Source: CAIOZA01 sp964464375
GTDB lineage: Bacteria; Bacteroidota; Ignavibacteria; Kapaibacteriales; UBA2268
Length of the DNA: 27,569 bases
NCBI GenBank assembly: GCA_964464375.1
Contig: CAYXFU010000043.1
Span: 1-27,569, forward strand
Direction of reading: 5' to 3'
Numbering within the stretch: position 1 is the stretch's first letter; each line of letters begins with the position of its first letter. Positions 15,253-22,329 of this stretch are shown piece after piece. Made by a program: the position numbers and the translations under genes. The notes below the pieces were generated by a model. That model worked only from the letters and a program-made list of their open reading frames with translations, had not been told where the DNA came from and did not search any database.

Positions 15253-17361
15253 TCATAGTTTCACAAACTTTCCAACCTTATCTCCAATCCGCACAAAATA
15301 CATCCCCGGTGGCAAGCCTGAAACATCGATTCTTTGTCCCCCGCTGGCGGGAGTGTCTGCGGAGCAGACGGGGGTGGACACGGTCTGACCGAAGACATTA
15401 AATATCTTCATAACCACACCCCCTGACCCCCTCTCAAGAGGGGGATAAGAAATTTCAATGAAATCCGTTGCGGGATTAGGAGTACATACTATCTCATCTT
15501 GAGCGATATTTTCTTCGACGCTTGTGTATTTCACACTTCGATAGACAACGTCTCCTGCTAAACCCAGATATAGAGTATTATCACCGGTTTTACCGATACT
15601 TCTGCAATCGAAAGAGTTTAGACCTGTGTTGATGTCTTTCCAGGTTGCTCCTTTGTCTGCAGATGACATCACACCCTGATTGGTAGATATAAACAGCATA
15701 TTATTCATTTCGAGTAAATCGCGGAGTTTTCTGACGGGACCAGCGTCTAAGACTACTGTGAAGGTTGAGCCTTCGTCCGCACTGCGGTAGAGGAGACTGT
15801 CGGTCATAAAGAAATAATCATCATTTTTGCTGATGATAAACTTTTGGAGTGTGCCAATTAAAATTAAATTCTTTTCGAAGAGTGTATTATATGTACCTGG
15901 GTCAAGTTTTGTAATATTAACAGTATCAGAATATCTTTTTAAAAGAACTATTTCATCCTGATTATTTACAAAAACCCATTCAGCATACACATCTTTTACT
16001 TTTGTCCAATTAAGTTGATCGGTAGATTTGGCTAATTTGTTCCCTCCCCAATTTACTAAATACATCTCTTTTTTGCTATTTTCAGCCATAGAAATAGGAG
16101 AATAATAAAAGCCAAAGCTTTTGAAAGAAAGAGCATTGTCAGAAGAAAACTGTGTCTCTAATGGGCCTAAACCCATACCTGTAACCCAAATATAATCCTT
16201 TGAAGATAAGTAGACATCTCCACTATAGTTAAAACCTGTTCTGGCTGTGATCAGACTAAATTGGTTATTATCAAGGGAATAAAGATTTCTTGTAGAGAAT
16301 GATCCAGAAATAACCAATGAATTACCACACCTCAGCACATCATTATCTTCAGCCGTATGTATTATGGGATACAAAGTTTTGGTATATTTATCTTTAGTAT
16401 AAAAATAAACTCTACCATCACTTACAAATGTAACGCTATCAACAAAAATAAATGAAGTCAAATACTTTGACCCATCCATTGTATTTGATAACATTTTAAC
16501 ATTTTTAAAATCTCTATTTTCAATTACCCATAATCCATTTGAGTTTAATGTGTCCACAGCCCAATAATAAATCAAATTTTTGTCTTTTGGCTTTATTGAA
16601 AAAATAACATTATTTATAATAAGAGAATCCCAGGTTAATCCCTTATTATCTGAAAAATAAATTACATCATTTGAATCTTGTCTCCCAGAAAAATATAGAT
16701 TCTCTTTGGTGTCAAAAGAAATACTATTTGTAGAATATTTATGTAAAGTATTTTCAAAATTTGATATTTTCAAAAAGGTTCTTCCTGTATCAGTTGATAA
16801 GTAAACTAACCTATCGCAAAGTAAATAGATGTTATTATGCTTATCAACAATGTAGTAAGAGAATTTATCATCTTTTGTTTCAAAATTCTCAACATCAATT
16901 ATTTCCACGATTGAGTCATTTAATTTTTTTTTGCTTATAAATTTTTGTGAACCTGATTGCCAGAAAAAGTAATCATCTGTTAATTGCAATGAATAAACAG
17001 ACACTCCTTTAGGTAAAAGTAAGTTAGATGGAGTCCATGTTGCACCATCATCTGTAGATAGAAGTACTCTTGATTGGTTTATATCATAAATGTAAATAAA
17101 CATGTAAAATTTTCCAGATGCTGTTTTAATAATTCTATCAATTGCAGAATTATTAGTTATGGTGTACACTCTAGCCCAAGTTTGGGCATTGTCAGATGAT
17201 TGGATAACATATCTAGGTGTATATGCTATTATATTATTATTAGCCTGGATAAAACCCTGATAATTTCCTCCATAAGGTCCATCCAATGGTTCCCAGAAAT
17301 TCTGTGCCTGAGCCGAGAAAGAAAACAGAATCACAAACAAAAAGATTAAACGTGCTTTCAT
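15253..17361 (-). CDS. T9SS-exported Asp-box protein with sorting domain (long paralogue)
   Basis: 702-residue surface or secreted protein, paralogue of the gene to its left. Signal peptide MKARLIFLFVILFSFSAQAQ is followed by the same NFWEPLDGPYGG. At least seven Asp-box-like turns run through the body (SSDNAQTW, STDDGATWTPSN, STDTGRTF, SDNKGLTW, STDQLNWT, SADEGSTF, SADKGATWKDINTGL), indicating one or more beta-propellers. The sorting domain occupies about 623-702 (EIVCTPNPATDFIEIS to GKFVKL). It too carries two in-frame repeat insertions: YPPLERGSGGVV (about 639-650, repeat D) and STPVCSADTPASGGQ (about 662-676, repeat C). They are at the same two loops as in the paralogue but come from different repeats. 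The 5' leader (about 100 bp) is also duplicated. The ligand or enzyme activity is unknown. Confidence 0.87.
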   Translation of the reverse strand: MKARLIFLFVILFSFSAQAQNFWEPLDGPYGGNYQGFIQANNNIIAYTPRYVIQSSDNAQTWARVYTITNNSAIDRIIKTASGKFYMFIYIYDINQSRVLLSTDDGATWTPSNLLLPKGVSVYSLQLTDDYFFWQSGSQKFISKKKLNDSIVEIIDVENFETKDDKFSYYIVDKHNNIYLLCDRLVYLSTDTGRTFLKISNFENTLHKYSTNSISFDTKENLYFSGRQDSNDVIYFSDNKGLTWDSLIINNVIFSIKPKDKNLIYYWAVDTLNSNGLWVIENRDFKNVKMLSNTMDGSKYLTSFIFVDSVTFVSDGRVYFYTKDKYTKTLYPIIHTAEDNDVLRCGNSLVISGSFSTRNLYSLDNNQFSLITARTGFNYSGDVYLSSKDYIWVTGMGLGPLETQFSSDNALSFKSFGFYYSPISMAENSKKEMYLVNWGGNKLAKSTDQLNWTKVKDVYAEWVFVNNQDEIVLLKRYSDTVNITKLDPGTYNTLFEKNLILIGTLQKFIISKNDDYFFMTDSLLYRSADEGSTFTVVLDAGPVRKLRDLLEMNNMLFISTNQGVMSSADKGATWKDINTGLNSFDCRSIGKTGDNTLYLGLAGDVVYRSVKYTSVEENIAQDEIVCTPNPATDFIEISYPPLERGSGGVVMKIFNVFGQTVSTPVCSADTPASGGQRIDVSGLPPGMYFVRIGDKVGKFVKL
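15337..15377 (+). repeat. Hairpin-tail repeat copy C, inside a coding sequence
   Basis: First stem CCCG/CGGG (variant), second hairpin GTCTGC-GGA-GCAGAC, tail ACGGGGGTGG. It lies in frame and antisense within the sorting domain of the 15253-17361 gene. Confidence 0.65.
15413..15446 (-). repeat. Hairpin-tail repeat copy D, inside a coding sequence
   Basis: Minus strand: stem CCCCCTC/GAGGGGG with loop TTGA, tail AGGGGGTGTGGT. It lies in frame and sense within the sorting domain of the 15253-17361 gene. Confidence 0.75.
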
Positions 17362-17401
17362 TGTATTTATCCTATAATTTTTTAGAAAATTCTATTTGAG
17401 A

Positions 17402-17450
17402 TTGTCTGAACAGTGATTTCAGGGATTTTTGGGATTAAAGGCATGATTAA
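17402..17450 (-). repeat. TTCAGACAA-type repeat in the leader of the long paralogue
   Basis: Minus strand copy ending GAAATCACTGTTCAGACAA. With 17468-17502 it forms an inverted pair around a short spacer. Confidence 0.65.
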
Positions 17451-17467
17451 TAAAGTTTTCATGTATT

Positions 17468-17502
17468 TAATCATTTTAATCATAGAAATCAAAGTTCTGA
17501 CA
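17468..17502 (+). repeat. TTCAGACAA-type repeat, inverted partner
   Basis: TAATCATTTTAATCATAGAA followed by ATCAAAGTTCTGACA. It is a diverged copy facing 17402-17450, giving an imperfect large hairpin. Confidence 0.55.
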
Positions 17503-17552
17503 TTTCATTTTTTTTACTAATCACTTATCCATGCTTCACTCACCACTCTTAA

Positions 17553-17588
17553 CACCTACCCCGACCCTTCCTCAAGGAAGGGAGAAAA
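17553..17588 (-). repeat. Hairpin-tail repeat copy E (left direct repeat)
   Basis: Minus strand: stem CCCTTCC/GGAAGGG with loop TTGA and tail TCGGGGTAGGTG. It is identical over 36 bp to 18051-18086, in the same orientation, and the two copies bracket the DUF559 gene. Confidence 0.85.
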
Positions 17589-17602
17589 AACAACAACAAT
17601 AT

Positions 17603-18040
17603 CTAAGAGCCTTCCTCAAGAAAATGAGTTTTTAAAGCCCTGCCTTGAGGCGGGGTTTGGGGTGGTGTTGTATTCATTTCATAATATCTAATATACTCTT
17701 TAATCTTATTAATAACCTTCTCACAATTGACATTTACTTCTTCATCTGTAAATCTCAAAATTGTAAATCCAATTTCATTAATATACTTATCTTTTTGGGC
17801 ATCATTCATTATCACTTCTTCTTCAAGATGCGAAATTCCATCTAGTTCAATGACGAGTTTTAGTTTTTCGCAGAAAAAGTCAAAAATAAAGAAACCCAGA
17901 GGCTTTTGTCTATGGAAATCATATCCTAATTGATCTCTTCGCAGACTATACCAAAGTACTTTTTCTGTGTAAGTAGGATGTCTTCTTAGATAAGAAGCTT
18001 TTTCCTTAAGTGATGGATGATACCATAGAATCTGTTTCAT
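17603..18040 (-). CDS. DUF559 protein, putative PD-(D/E)XK-type nuclease
   Basis: 145-residue protein of the DUF559 family, small proteins with a restriction-endonuclease-like fold related to Vsr. Biochemical activity is largely unproven for the family. Visible marks are the N-terminal T-x-x-E-K-x-L-W-x-x-L-R-R motif (25-35), YDFHRQKPLG (40-49), FIFDFFCEKLKLVIELDGISH (51-71) with the likely metal ligands Asp54, Glu65 and Asp67, and LRFTDEEV (95-102). I start at the ATG at 18040, which has AAGGA (18045-18049) just upstream. A TTG at 18091 would read through repeat copy G. The last 22 or so residues (TTPPQTPPQGRALKTHFLEEGS) are encoded by repeat copy F and look like an appended tail. The gene lies between two perfect 36-bp direct repeats, so it may travel as a unit with them (inference). 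Confidence 0.85.
   Translation of the reverse strand: MKQILWYHPSLKEKASYLRRHPTYTEKVLWYSLRRDQLGYDFHRQKPLGFFIFDFFCEKLKLVIELDGISHLEEEVIMNDAQKDKYINEIGFTILRFTDEEVNVNCEKVINKIKEYIRYYEMNTTPPQTPPQGRALKTHFLEEGS
17637..17671 (+). repeat. Hairpin-tail repeat copy F, forming the 3' end of the DUF559 gene
   Basis: Stem CCCTGCC/GGCGGGG with loop TTGA, tail GGGGTGGTGTTG. It is opposite in orientation to copies E and G and is read antisense as NTTPPQTPPQGRA. Confidence 0.8.
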
Positions 18041-18050
18041 AATATCCTTG

Positions 18051-18086
18051 CACCTACCCCGACCCTTCCTCAAGGAAGGGAGAAAA
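18051..18086 (-). repeat. Hairpin-tail repeat copy G (right direct repeat)
   Basis: A 36-bp perfect match to 17553-17588. It ends ten bases before the DUF559 start codon, with the ribosome site in the intervening bases. Confidence 0.85.
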
Positions 18087-18144
18087 TACAAACAATTTCA
18101 CCTTTTTCACTAATCACTCCATCACTAGTCACGATTCACTAAAT

Positions 18145-18211
18145 AAAAAACCACTGACGCCATGTGTGGTGTGCTCTGCAGAGGCACACCCAGGTATCAG
18201 TGGTCTTTTTT
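18145..18211 (-). terminator. Composite terminator after the IPT/TIG lipoprotein
   Basis: Outer stem AAAAAACCACTGA pairs with TCAGTGGTCTTTTTT. Inside it sits a separate near-palindrome, GGTGTGCTCTGCAGAGGCACACC (18168-18190, given here as two arms GGTGTGC and GCACACC around CTCTGCAGAG). The T tract serves both directions. Confidence 0.75.
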
Positions 18212-18218
18212 ATAATAA

Positions 18219-18581
18219 TCAGGGAATGTTGCTTTGGACTGTAATTTCGATGCAGTTGCTGAATTCTCCCAAACAATAGACACCCATTTTACCGGATTCA
18301 GCGTTCTTGTTGATTATCAGCACGATTTCGTCAAACCACCATCTGACAACTTCGTAATTGTCAAGTTTGTAGCCTTTTTGATTATCACTGTTGAATACAA
18401 CATATTTTCTGCAGGGATCGAAATTAAGACCAAAGTTGGTGCCCTTTATCGTTAAAGTATCACCGGCTTTGACATTAACCGAAGAAACTGAATATATCCT
18501 CACACTGAATGGATCGAGGTTGTTGTCGCAACCCGTTAGAGAGAATATCAGCAGAATTAGAAGAAAGAGTAAAAACTTCAT
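18219..18581 (-). CDS. Small lipoprotein with an IPT/TIG domain
   Basis: 120-residue protein with lipoprotein signal MKFLLFLLILLIFSLTGC (lipidated Cys18) and then a single Ig-like IPT/TIG fold: SVSSVNVKAGDTLTIKGTNFG, a variable loop (PCRKYVVFNSDNQKGY), WWFDEIVLIINKNAESGKMGVYC and a final strand CIEITV. IPT/TIG domains are common binding or spacer modules of cell-surface proteins, and this one stands alone. Function unknown. It is followed by the strong hairpin at 18145-18211 and diverges from sppA across a 284-bp gap, so it is probably transcribed by itself. An AAAGG sequence lies about ten bases before the ATG. Confidence 0.8.
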   Translation of the reverse strand: MKFLLFLLILLIFSLTGCDNNLDPFSVRIYSVSSVNVKAGDTLTIKGTNFGLNFDPCRKYVVFNSDNQKGYKLDNYEVVRWWFDEIVLIINKNAESGKMGVYCLGEFSNCIEITVQSNIP

Positions 18582-18865
18582 ATAATAAACCTTTCGTCAA
18601 TTGAACATATAACATTATATACAAGGATAGTGCCAGAAAATAATATAATTTGTTAACTATTTATTTAACAATGAATTAACGACTAATACCAGTCGGGTGT
18701 ATTACTCAATATCGCAAAAACTGTGTAATTTTGTGTACAAAAAAGTGTGTAATAGTAAAGATTTGTTTACACTATTATTTAATAAAAATTGAAACATTAA
18801 GAATAAACATTCGTAATTAGTGAAGTTGAATATTGCAATAAGACATAATTTTTATGGAGTTAAAT
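18582..18865. other. Divergent promoter region, lipoprotein / sppA
   Basis: AT-rich. TAATTTTG at 18726-18733 on the plus strand fits TAnnTTTG, but no good -33 TTG lies 19-20 nt upstream, so it is only a weak candidate for the sppA promoter. Confidence 0.35.
18856..18859 (+). promoter_or_regulatory. Ribosome binding site deciding the sppA start
   Basis: GGAG six bases before the ATG at 18866. It overlaps the alternative ATG at 18854, which has no such site. Confidence 0.65.
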
Positions 18866-20785
18866 ATGCCGGATCAAAGTAAGTTAAATCAGCAATCGGG
18901 AATGCCACCATACCCGCCATACTATCCACCGCCACAGCCAAGACGCACCCGTTGGTGGATACCTGTGTTGATAATCGTAGTTATACTCGGAATTTTTACT
19001 ATTCCCGTGTTTGTTCTTCTAGGATTAGCAGGCTCAGCCTTCACGAACGAACCAGTCGAAGTCAGGAATAACTCAGTTCTATATCTCAATCTTGGCGAGA
19101 AGCTCGAAGAGCACACAGGAGGAGGAAGTATATTCGAGGCTTTTGGCGAAAAGTCACAGCCAAATTTCTTCGAAGTTCTTCAGTCTATCAAGCGAGCCAA
19201 AGGTGATGACAGAATAAAGGGAATTTACTACAAAGCACGCGGAACAGCCATGGGCTTTGCTAAGAATATTGAGCTGATCGAAGCAATAAATGATTTCCGT
19301 AAATCCGGCAAGTTCGTTTATGCTTACATCGATATGGGAACAGAAGCTGACTACATGCGAGCTTTGCCGGCTGATAAGATTTTCATGCCCAGCGAAGGAA
19401 TGGTCGAACTTAATGGTTTCGGCGTTAATTCAATGTTCTTCAAAGGTATGCTCGATAAGGTTGGAATCGAGTTCCACGTAGAGCATTTCGAAGATTTCAA
19501 ATCAGCTGCAGAGTCATTCAACCGCAAAGGTTTCAGCGATTCGGCGCGCAAGCAGTTGAGAATTATTGTCCAGCAGAGACACAGAAACTTCGTCGATGCT
19601 ATAGCAAATTACCGCAAGCTTGACAAAGAAATGATCAATGAGGTTCTCAACCGTGGTGTATATACTGCTGACAGCCTGAAGGCACTCGGATTTGTCGATA
19701 GTCTTATGACAGAAGCAGATTTGAAGGATATGCTAAAAAATATGACAAATAAAAATGAAAATGATTCTAAAAAGCACAAACTAAGACTGGTAGATGTTTC
19801 GGACTATATGAACGCAGACTTCAATGACGATAAGCCGGTTCCAGACAAAGATATTGCAATTATTTTCGCATCAGGAACAATTGTCGATCAGGCTAGCGGT
19901 GGAATGAATTCTGAAAAACAAATAACTAAAAAATTAGCTGAATATATTCGTAAAGCCAGAGAAGACAAGAAGATTAAGGCTATTATTCTGCGAGTGGACA
20001 GTCCCGGCGGATCAGTTATGACTTCCGACATTATATGGCAGGAAGTGATGAAAACACGCGGAGTAAAACCAATTTATGCATCGATGAGCGATGTTGCCGC
20101 TTCTGGAGGATACTATATTGCAATGGCTTGCGACACAATCATAGCACACCCTGCAACTATTACCGGTTCTATAGGTGTAATTGCTGCAATTCCGAACTTC
20201 AGCGGGTTGCTTGGGAAACTTGACATAACTTCCGATACAATTTCGTCAACAAAAGCCACACAGGAGCTGAGCTTCAACTATCCGTTCAATCAGGCTCAGA
20301 AGAACAAACTTCATGACATGATTCAGGGTGTTTACTTCCGCTTTGTGAACAAAGTTGCCGAAAGCCGCAAGAAAACATTTGACGAAACACGTTCTTTGGC
20401 TAAAGGTCGCGTCTGGACAGGCGAGGATGCAAAAAAGATGGGACTTGTCGATGTTCTCGGAGGACTCCAGGATGCTATAAATATTACAAAAGCCAGAATT
20501 GGCGTGCCTGCAGGCAAAAAGGTATTTATTAAAGAATATCCTGTCAAGGAAGATCCGTTCGACATGATATTCAAACTTTTTGGCAAGAAAGATAGCGATG
20601 ATGAAGTCTCTATCAACAAAGTGATTGACGGATACTTCAGCAGAGGTAACTCTACTTATACAGAGATTTACAACAATATGCCCGAGCCTATGAAACGTCA
20701 GATGGACTATATGCGGACATTACTCTATATGTCATACAAAGATCCGGTTATGATCGCAATGCCGAATTATATTGAAATAAGATAA
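18866..20785 (+). CDS. sppA: Signal peptide peptidase SppA, long form
   Basis: Membrane-bound serine peptidase (S49 family) that degrades signal peptides left in the inner membrane after export. The 639-residue product is the two-domain long form like that of Escherichia coli. It has a short Pro/Tyr-rich cytoplasmic start (MPPYPPYYPPPQPRR), one membrane helix (about residues 31-57) and two tandem S49 domains. The N-terminal domain contains DYMRALPADKI and FKSAAESFNRKGFS, with the expected catalytic Lys212. The C-terminal domain contains ILRVDSPGGSV and AASGGYYIAMACDTIIAHP, with nucleophile Ser413, then TGSIGVI. I start at 18866 because of the GGAG site. A start at 18854 adds four residues. 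A hairpin terminator follows at 20808, so the gene appears monocistronic. Confidence 0.96.
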   Translation: MPDQSKLNQQSGMPPYPPYYPPPQPRRTRWWIPVLIIVVILGIFTIPVFVLLGLAGSAFTNEPVEVRNNSVLYLNLGEKLEEHTGGGSIFEAFGEKSQPNFFEVLQSIKRAKGDDRIKGIYYKARGTAMGFAKNIELIEAINDFRKSGKFVYAYIDMGTEADYMRALPADKIFMPSEGMVELNGFGVNSMFFKGMLDKVGIEFHVEHFEDFKSAAESFNRKGFSDSARKQLRIIVQQRHRNFVDAIANYRKLDKEMINEVLNRGVYTADSLKALGFVDSLMTEADLKDMLKNMTNKNENDSKKHKLRLVDVSDYMNADFNDDKPVPDKDIAIIFASGTIVDQASGGMNSEKQITKKLAEYIRKAREDKKIKAIILRVDSPGGSVMTSDIIWQEVMKTRGVKPIYASMSDVAASGGYYIAMACDTIIAHPATITGSIGVIAAIPNFSGLLGKLDITSDTISSTKATQELSFNYPFNQAQKNKLHDMIQGVYFRFVNKVAESRKKTFDETRSLAKGRVWTGEDAKKMGLVDVLGGLQDAINITKARIGVPAGKKVFIKEYPVKEDPFDMIFKLFGKKDSDDEVSINKVIDGYFSRGNSTYTEIYNNMPEPMKRQMDYMRTLLYMSYKDPVMIAMPNYIEIR

Positions 20786-20807
20786 GAGAAGATAAAAGCA
20801 AAAAGCA

Positions 20808-20847
20808 ACAAAGGCTGTTCCATAATGATGGGACAGCCTTTGTTTAT
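20808..20847 (+). terminator. Terminator of sppA
   Basis: ACAAAGGCTGTTCC pairs with GGGACAGCCTTTGT (14 bp, one G-U) around an 8-nt loop, followed by TTTATG. It begins 22 bp after the sppA stop. Confidence 0.8.
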
Positions 20848-20903
20848 GTCAATCCTGTGCATACAGTTGCCGAAGGTGGCTACCGAAGAGAATCAATTGT
20901 ATT

Positions 20904-20930
20904 GTCATTTAGAACGTAGGGAGAAATCTC
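20904..20930 (+). repeat. Short diverged GTCATTC-type module
   Basis: GTCATTTAGAACGTAGGGAG followed by AAATCTC resembles the GTCATTCnGAACGAAGTGA-GAATC modules at 23928 and 27488. Confidence 0.4.
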
Positions 20931-20974
20931 AATTCAGATTGTAATGGGGATAAAGTATTTTCATAGATGTGGTT

Positions 20975-21046
20975 TTTTCCAGTAGGGAAAAGATATTAAT
21001 AGGAACAATGCGCCAACACGCCCCACCAAAGCTCCGTAGGAGCGAC
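20975..21046 (-). repeat. Paired-hairpin repeat, copy 2
   Basis: Minus strand: box A GCTCC-TAC-GGAGC (21031-21043), TTTGGTGGGGCGTGTTGG spacer, TTCCTATTAATATC core, box B TTTTCCCTACTGGAAAA (slightly imperfect). Confidence 0.75.
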
Positions 21047-21277
21047 ACAAACTGGTCTGCCATTCAACCACTTCGAGGCAAATACAAAATTATTTTCTAA
21101 ACTTCTGTAACTTTTTGGCGTTTTTTGCTATATTGTTAAATATGAATAATTCATTTTACAAAAGAAAAGTAATCTAATTAATAATTATTAAAATATATTC
21201 ATCTTTAAGTAATTGTATTATTGAATAATTTTTTTTTAAATTGTATGTAAAGATACAATAAATATAAATCCATAATA

Positions 21278-21703
21278 ATGTCAAGGCATATGATCTCAAT
21301 ACTACCATGGTATATAATAGCACTTATTGTAGCATTTATTTTCATTTATATTGAACTATTTAGAATAAGAGATTATAATTTATCGGAAGATAAATTAATA
21401 ATATTACGCAGGATCAAAAATATCGCTATTGATCTTTCTAGAATCAATGAAATTATATATATAAATACAAAAAAAGCAACATTACAAATCAGATTAATTG
21501 GATTGAATTTCGGGAGTCTAGGGTATTTTGGTATTTTTTTATCCATTAAATATGGATTCGGACATTTGTATTTAACAAATAAAAAAAATGTATTACTAAT
21601 AAAATTAGATAAAAATAGAAAGATATTAATCTCGCCAAATGATGTTATCAGAGATAGATTGAATTTACTTACTTTAAAAAATAAAAAAGGAGATTTAACA
21701 TGA
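21278..21703 (+). CDS. Membrane-anchored bacterial PH-domain protein
   Basis: 141-residue protein. An N-terminal membrane helix (ILPWYIIALIVAFIFIYIEL, residues 8-27) is followed by a PH-like domain of the bPH type (resembles PF10882). Matching marks are YNLSEDKLIILRR, the IDLSRINEI strand, GLNFGSLGYFGIFLSIKYGFGHLYLTNKKNVLLIKL and the closing ISPNDVIRDRL. Function unknown. Such domains are usually small cytoplasmic modules next to a helix and may bind lipid or protein partners. Its stop overlaps the start of the next lipoprotein gene by four bases (ATGA), so the two are coupled. The base composition is noticeably more AT-rich than sppA or the polysaccharide genes. Confidence 0.75.
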   Translation: MSRHMISILPWYIIALIVAFIFIYIELFRIRDYNLSEDKLIILRRIKNIAIDLSRINEIIYINTKKATLQIRLIGLNFGSLGYFGIFLSIKYGFGHLYLTNKKNVLLIKLDKNRKILISPNDVIRDRLNLLTLKNKKGDLT

Positions 21704-22329
21704 AATGGCTTTTATTGTTAGTAGTTTCTTTTCTATTTTCCTGTAGCCCTGGGACTGATCCTCCGGGAGGAGACCTATACGAGGGTGAACCTTTAATTAA
21801 TTGTGGGTTAGGTATTTTTTCTAATAAAAAATCAATAGGGTACAGTGATTCATTTAGCGTTTTTACCCAATTTTGTGCACAAAATTATAGGATAAAAGGT
21901 GAATTACGTTTATACGGAAATGGCTTTCATGATTCGTTGTTGGTTTTGTCTTCACCAAGTGCCGTACTCGTAGAGAAAGTAAATGGCGATTCATTAATTG
22001 CAGACATGTACAAAATCAATATTGAACTATTACCTAATCAAGTGGTATCTTTTGAGTGGAAATTCAAATCAGATTCAATGAGTGATTATATAAAACATTT
22101 TAAAACTGGCAATTCTTTGTGGTTCAGCTCTGAGTTTAGACTAAGTTCAATTTTGCTAGATATGGACACACTTTATACCGGACCAGGAAGACCAATTGCC
22201 GTTCCTGAAAAAAGATGGTATCATATTTTTAGAGATTCACTGGGTGATAGACTAAATTTGAGTAAATTATTTTTCTCAAGCCAATACATAACAAGATCTG
22301 GTGAGTATTGTATAAATTATAAATATTAA
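21700..22329 (+). CDS. Lipoprotein of unknown function, probably truncated
   Basis: 209-residue product as it stands. The lipoprotein signal is MKWLLLLVVSFLFSC (lipidated Cys15), followed by a Pro/Gly linker and a mostly beta-rich region with several Asp-Ser and aromatic pairs (YSDSFSVFTQFC, RWYHIFRDSLGDRLNLSKLFF). No family is recognised. A clear AAGGAG (21687-21692) lies seven bases before the ATG, and the start overlaps the PH-domain gene by four bases. The frame appears to continue after the stop at 22327-22329: NWNDD, a second TAA at 22345-22347, then 40 sensible codons to a TGA at 22468-22470. This protein is therefore probably a truncated form of one of about 256 residues. Confidence 0.7.
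   Translation: MKWLLLLVVSFLFSCSPGTDPPGGDLYEGEPLINCGLGIFSNKKSIGYSDSFSVFTQFCAQNYRIKGELRLYGNGFHDSLLVLSSPSAVLVEKVNGDSLIADMYKINIELLPNQVVSFEWKFKSDSMSDYIKHFKTGNSLWFSSEFRLSSILLDMDTLYTGPGRPIAVPEKRWYHIFRDSLGDRLNLSKLFFSSQYITRSGEYCINYKY

Larger units (their letters stand above)
20848..21277. other. Repeat-bearing gap upstream of the PH-domain gene
   Basis: It holds a short GTCATT-type module (20904-20930) and paired-hairpin copy 2 (20975-21046). The last 200 bp or so is very AT-rich and should carry the promoter of the next operon. No clear TAnnTTTG element was found. Confidence 0.5.

Noticed and set aside
18041..18091. Longer DUF559 protein starting at TTG 18091
   Set aside because: The extra 17 residues only translate repeat copy G, while the ATG at 18040 has its own AAGGA site.
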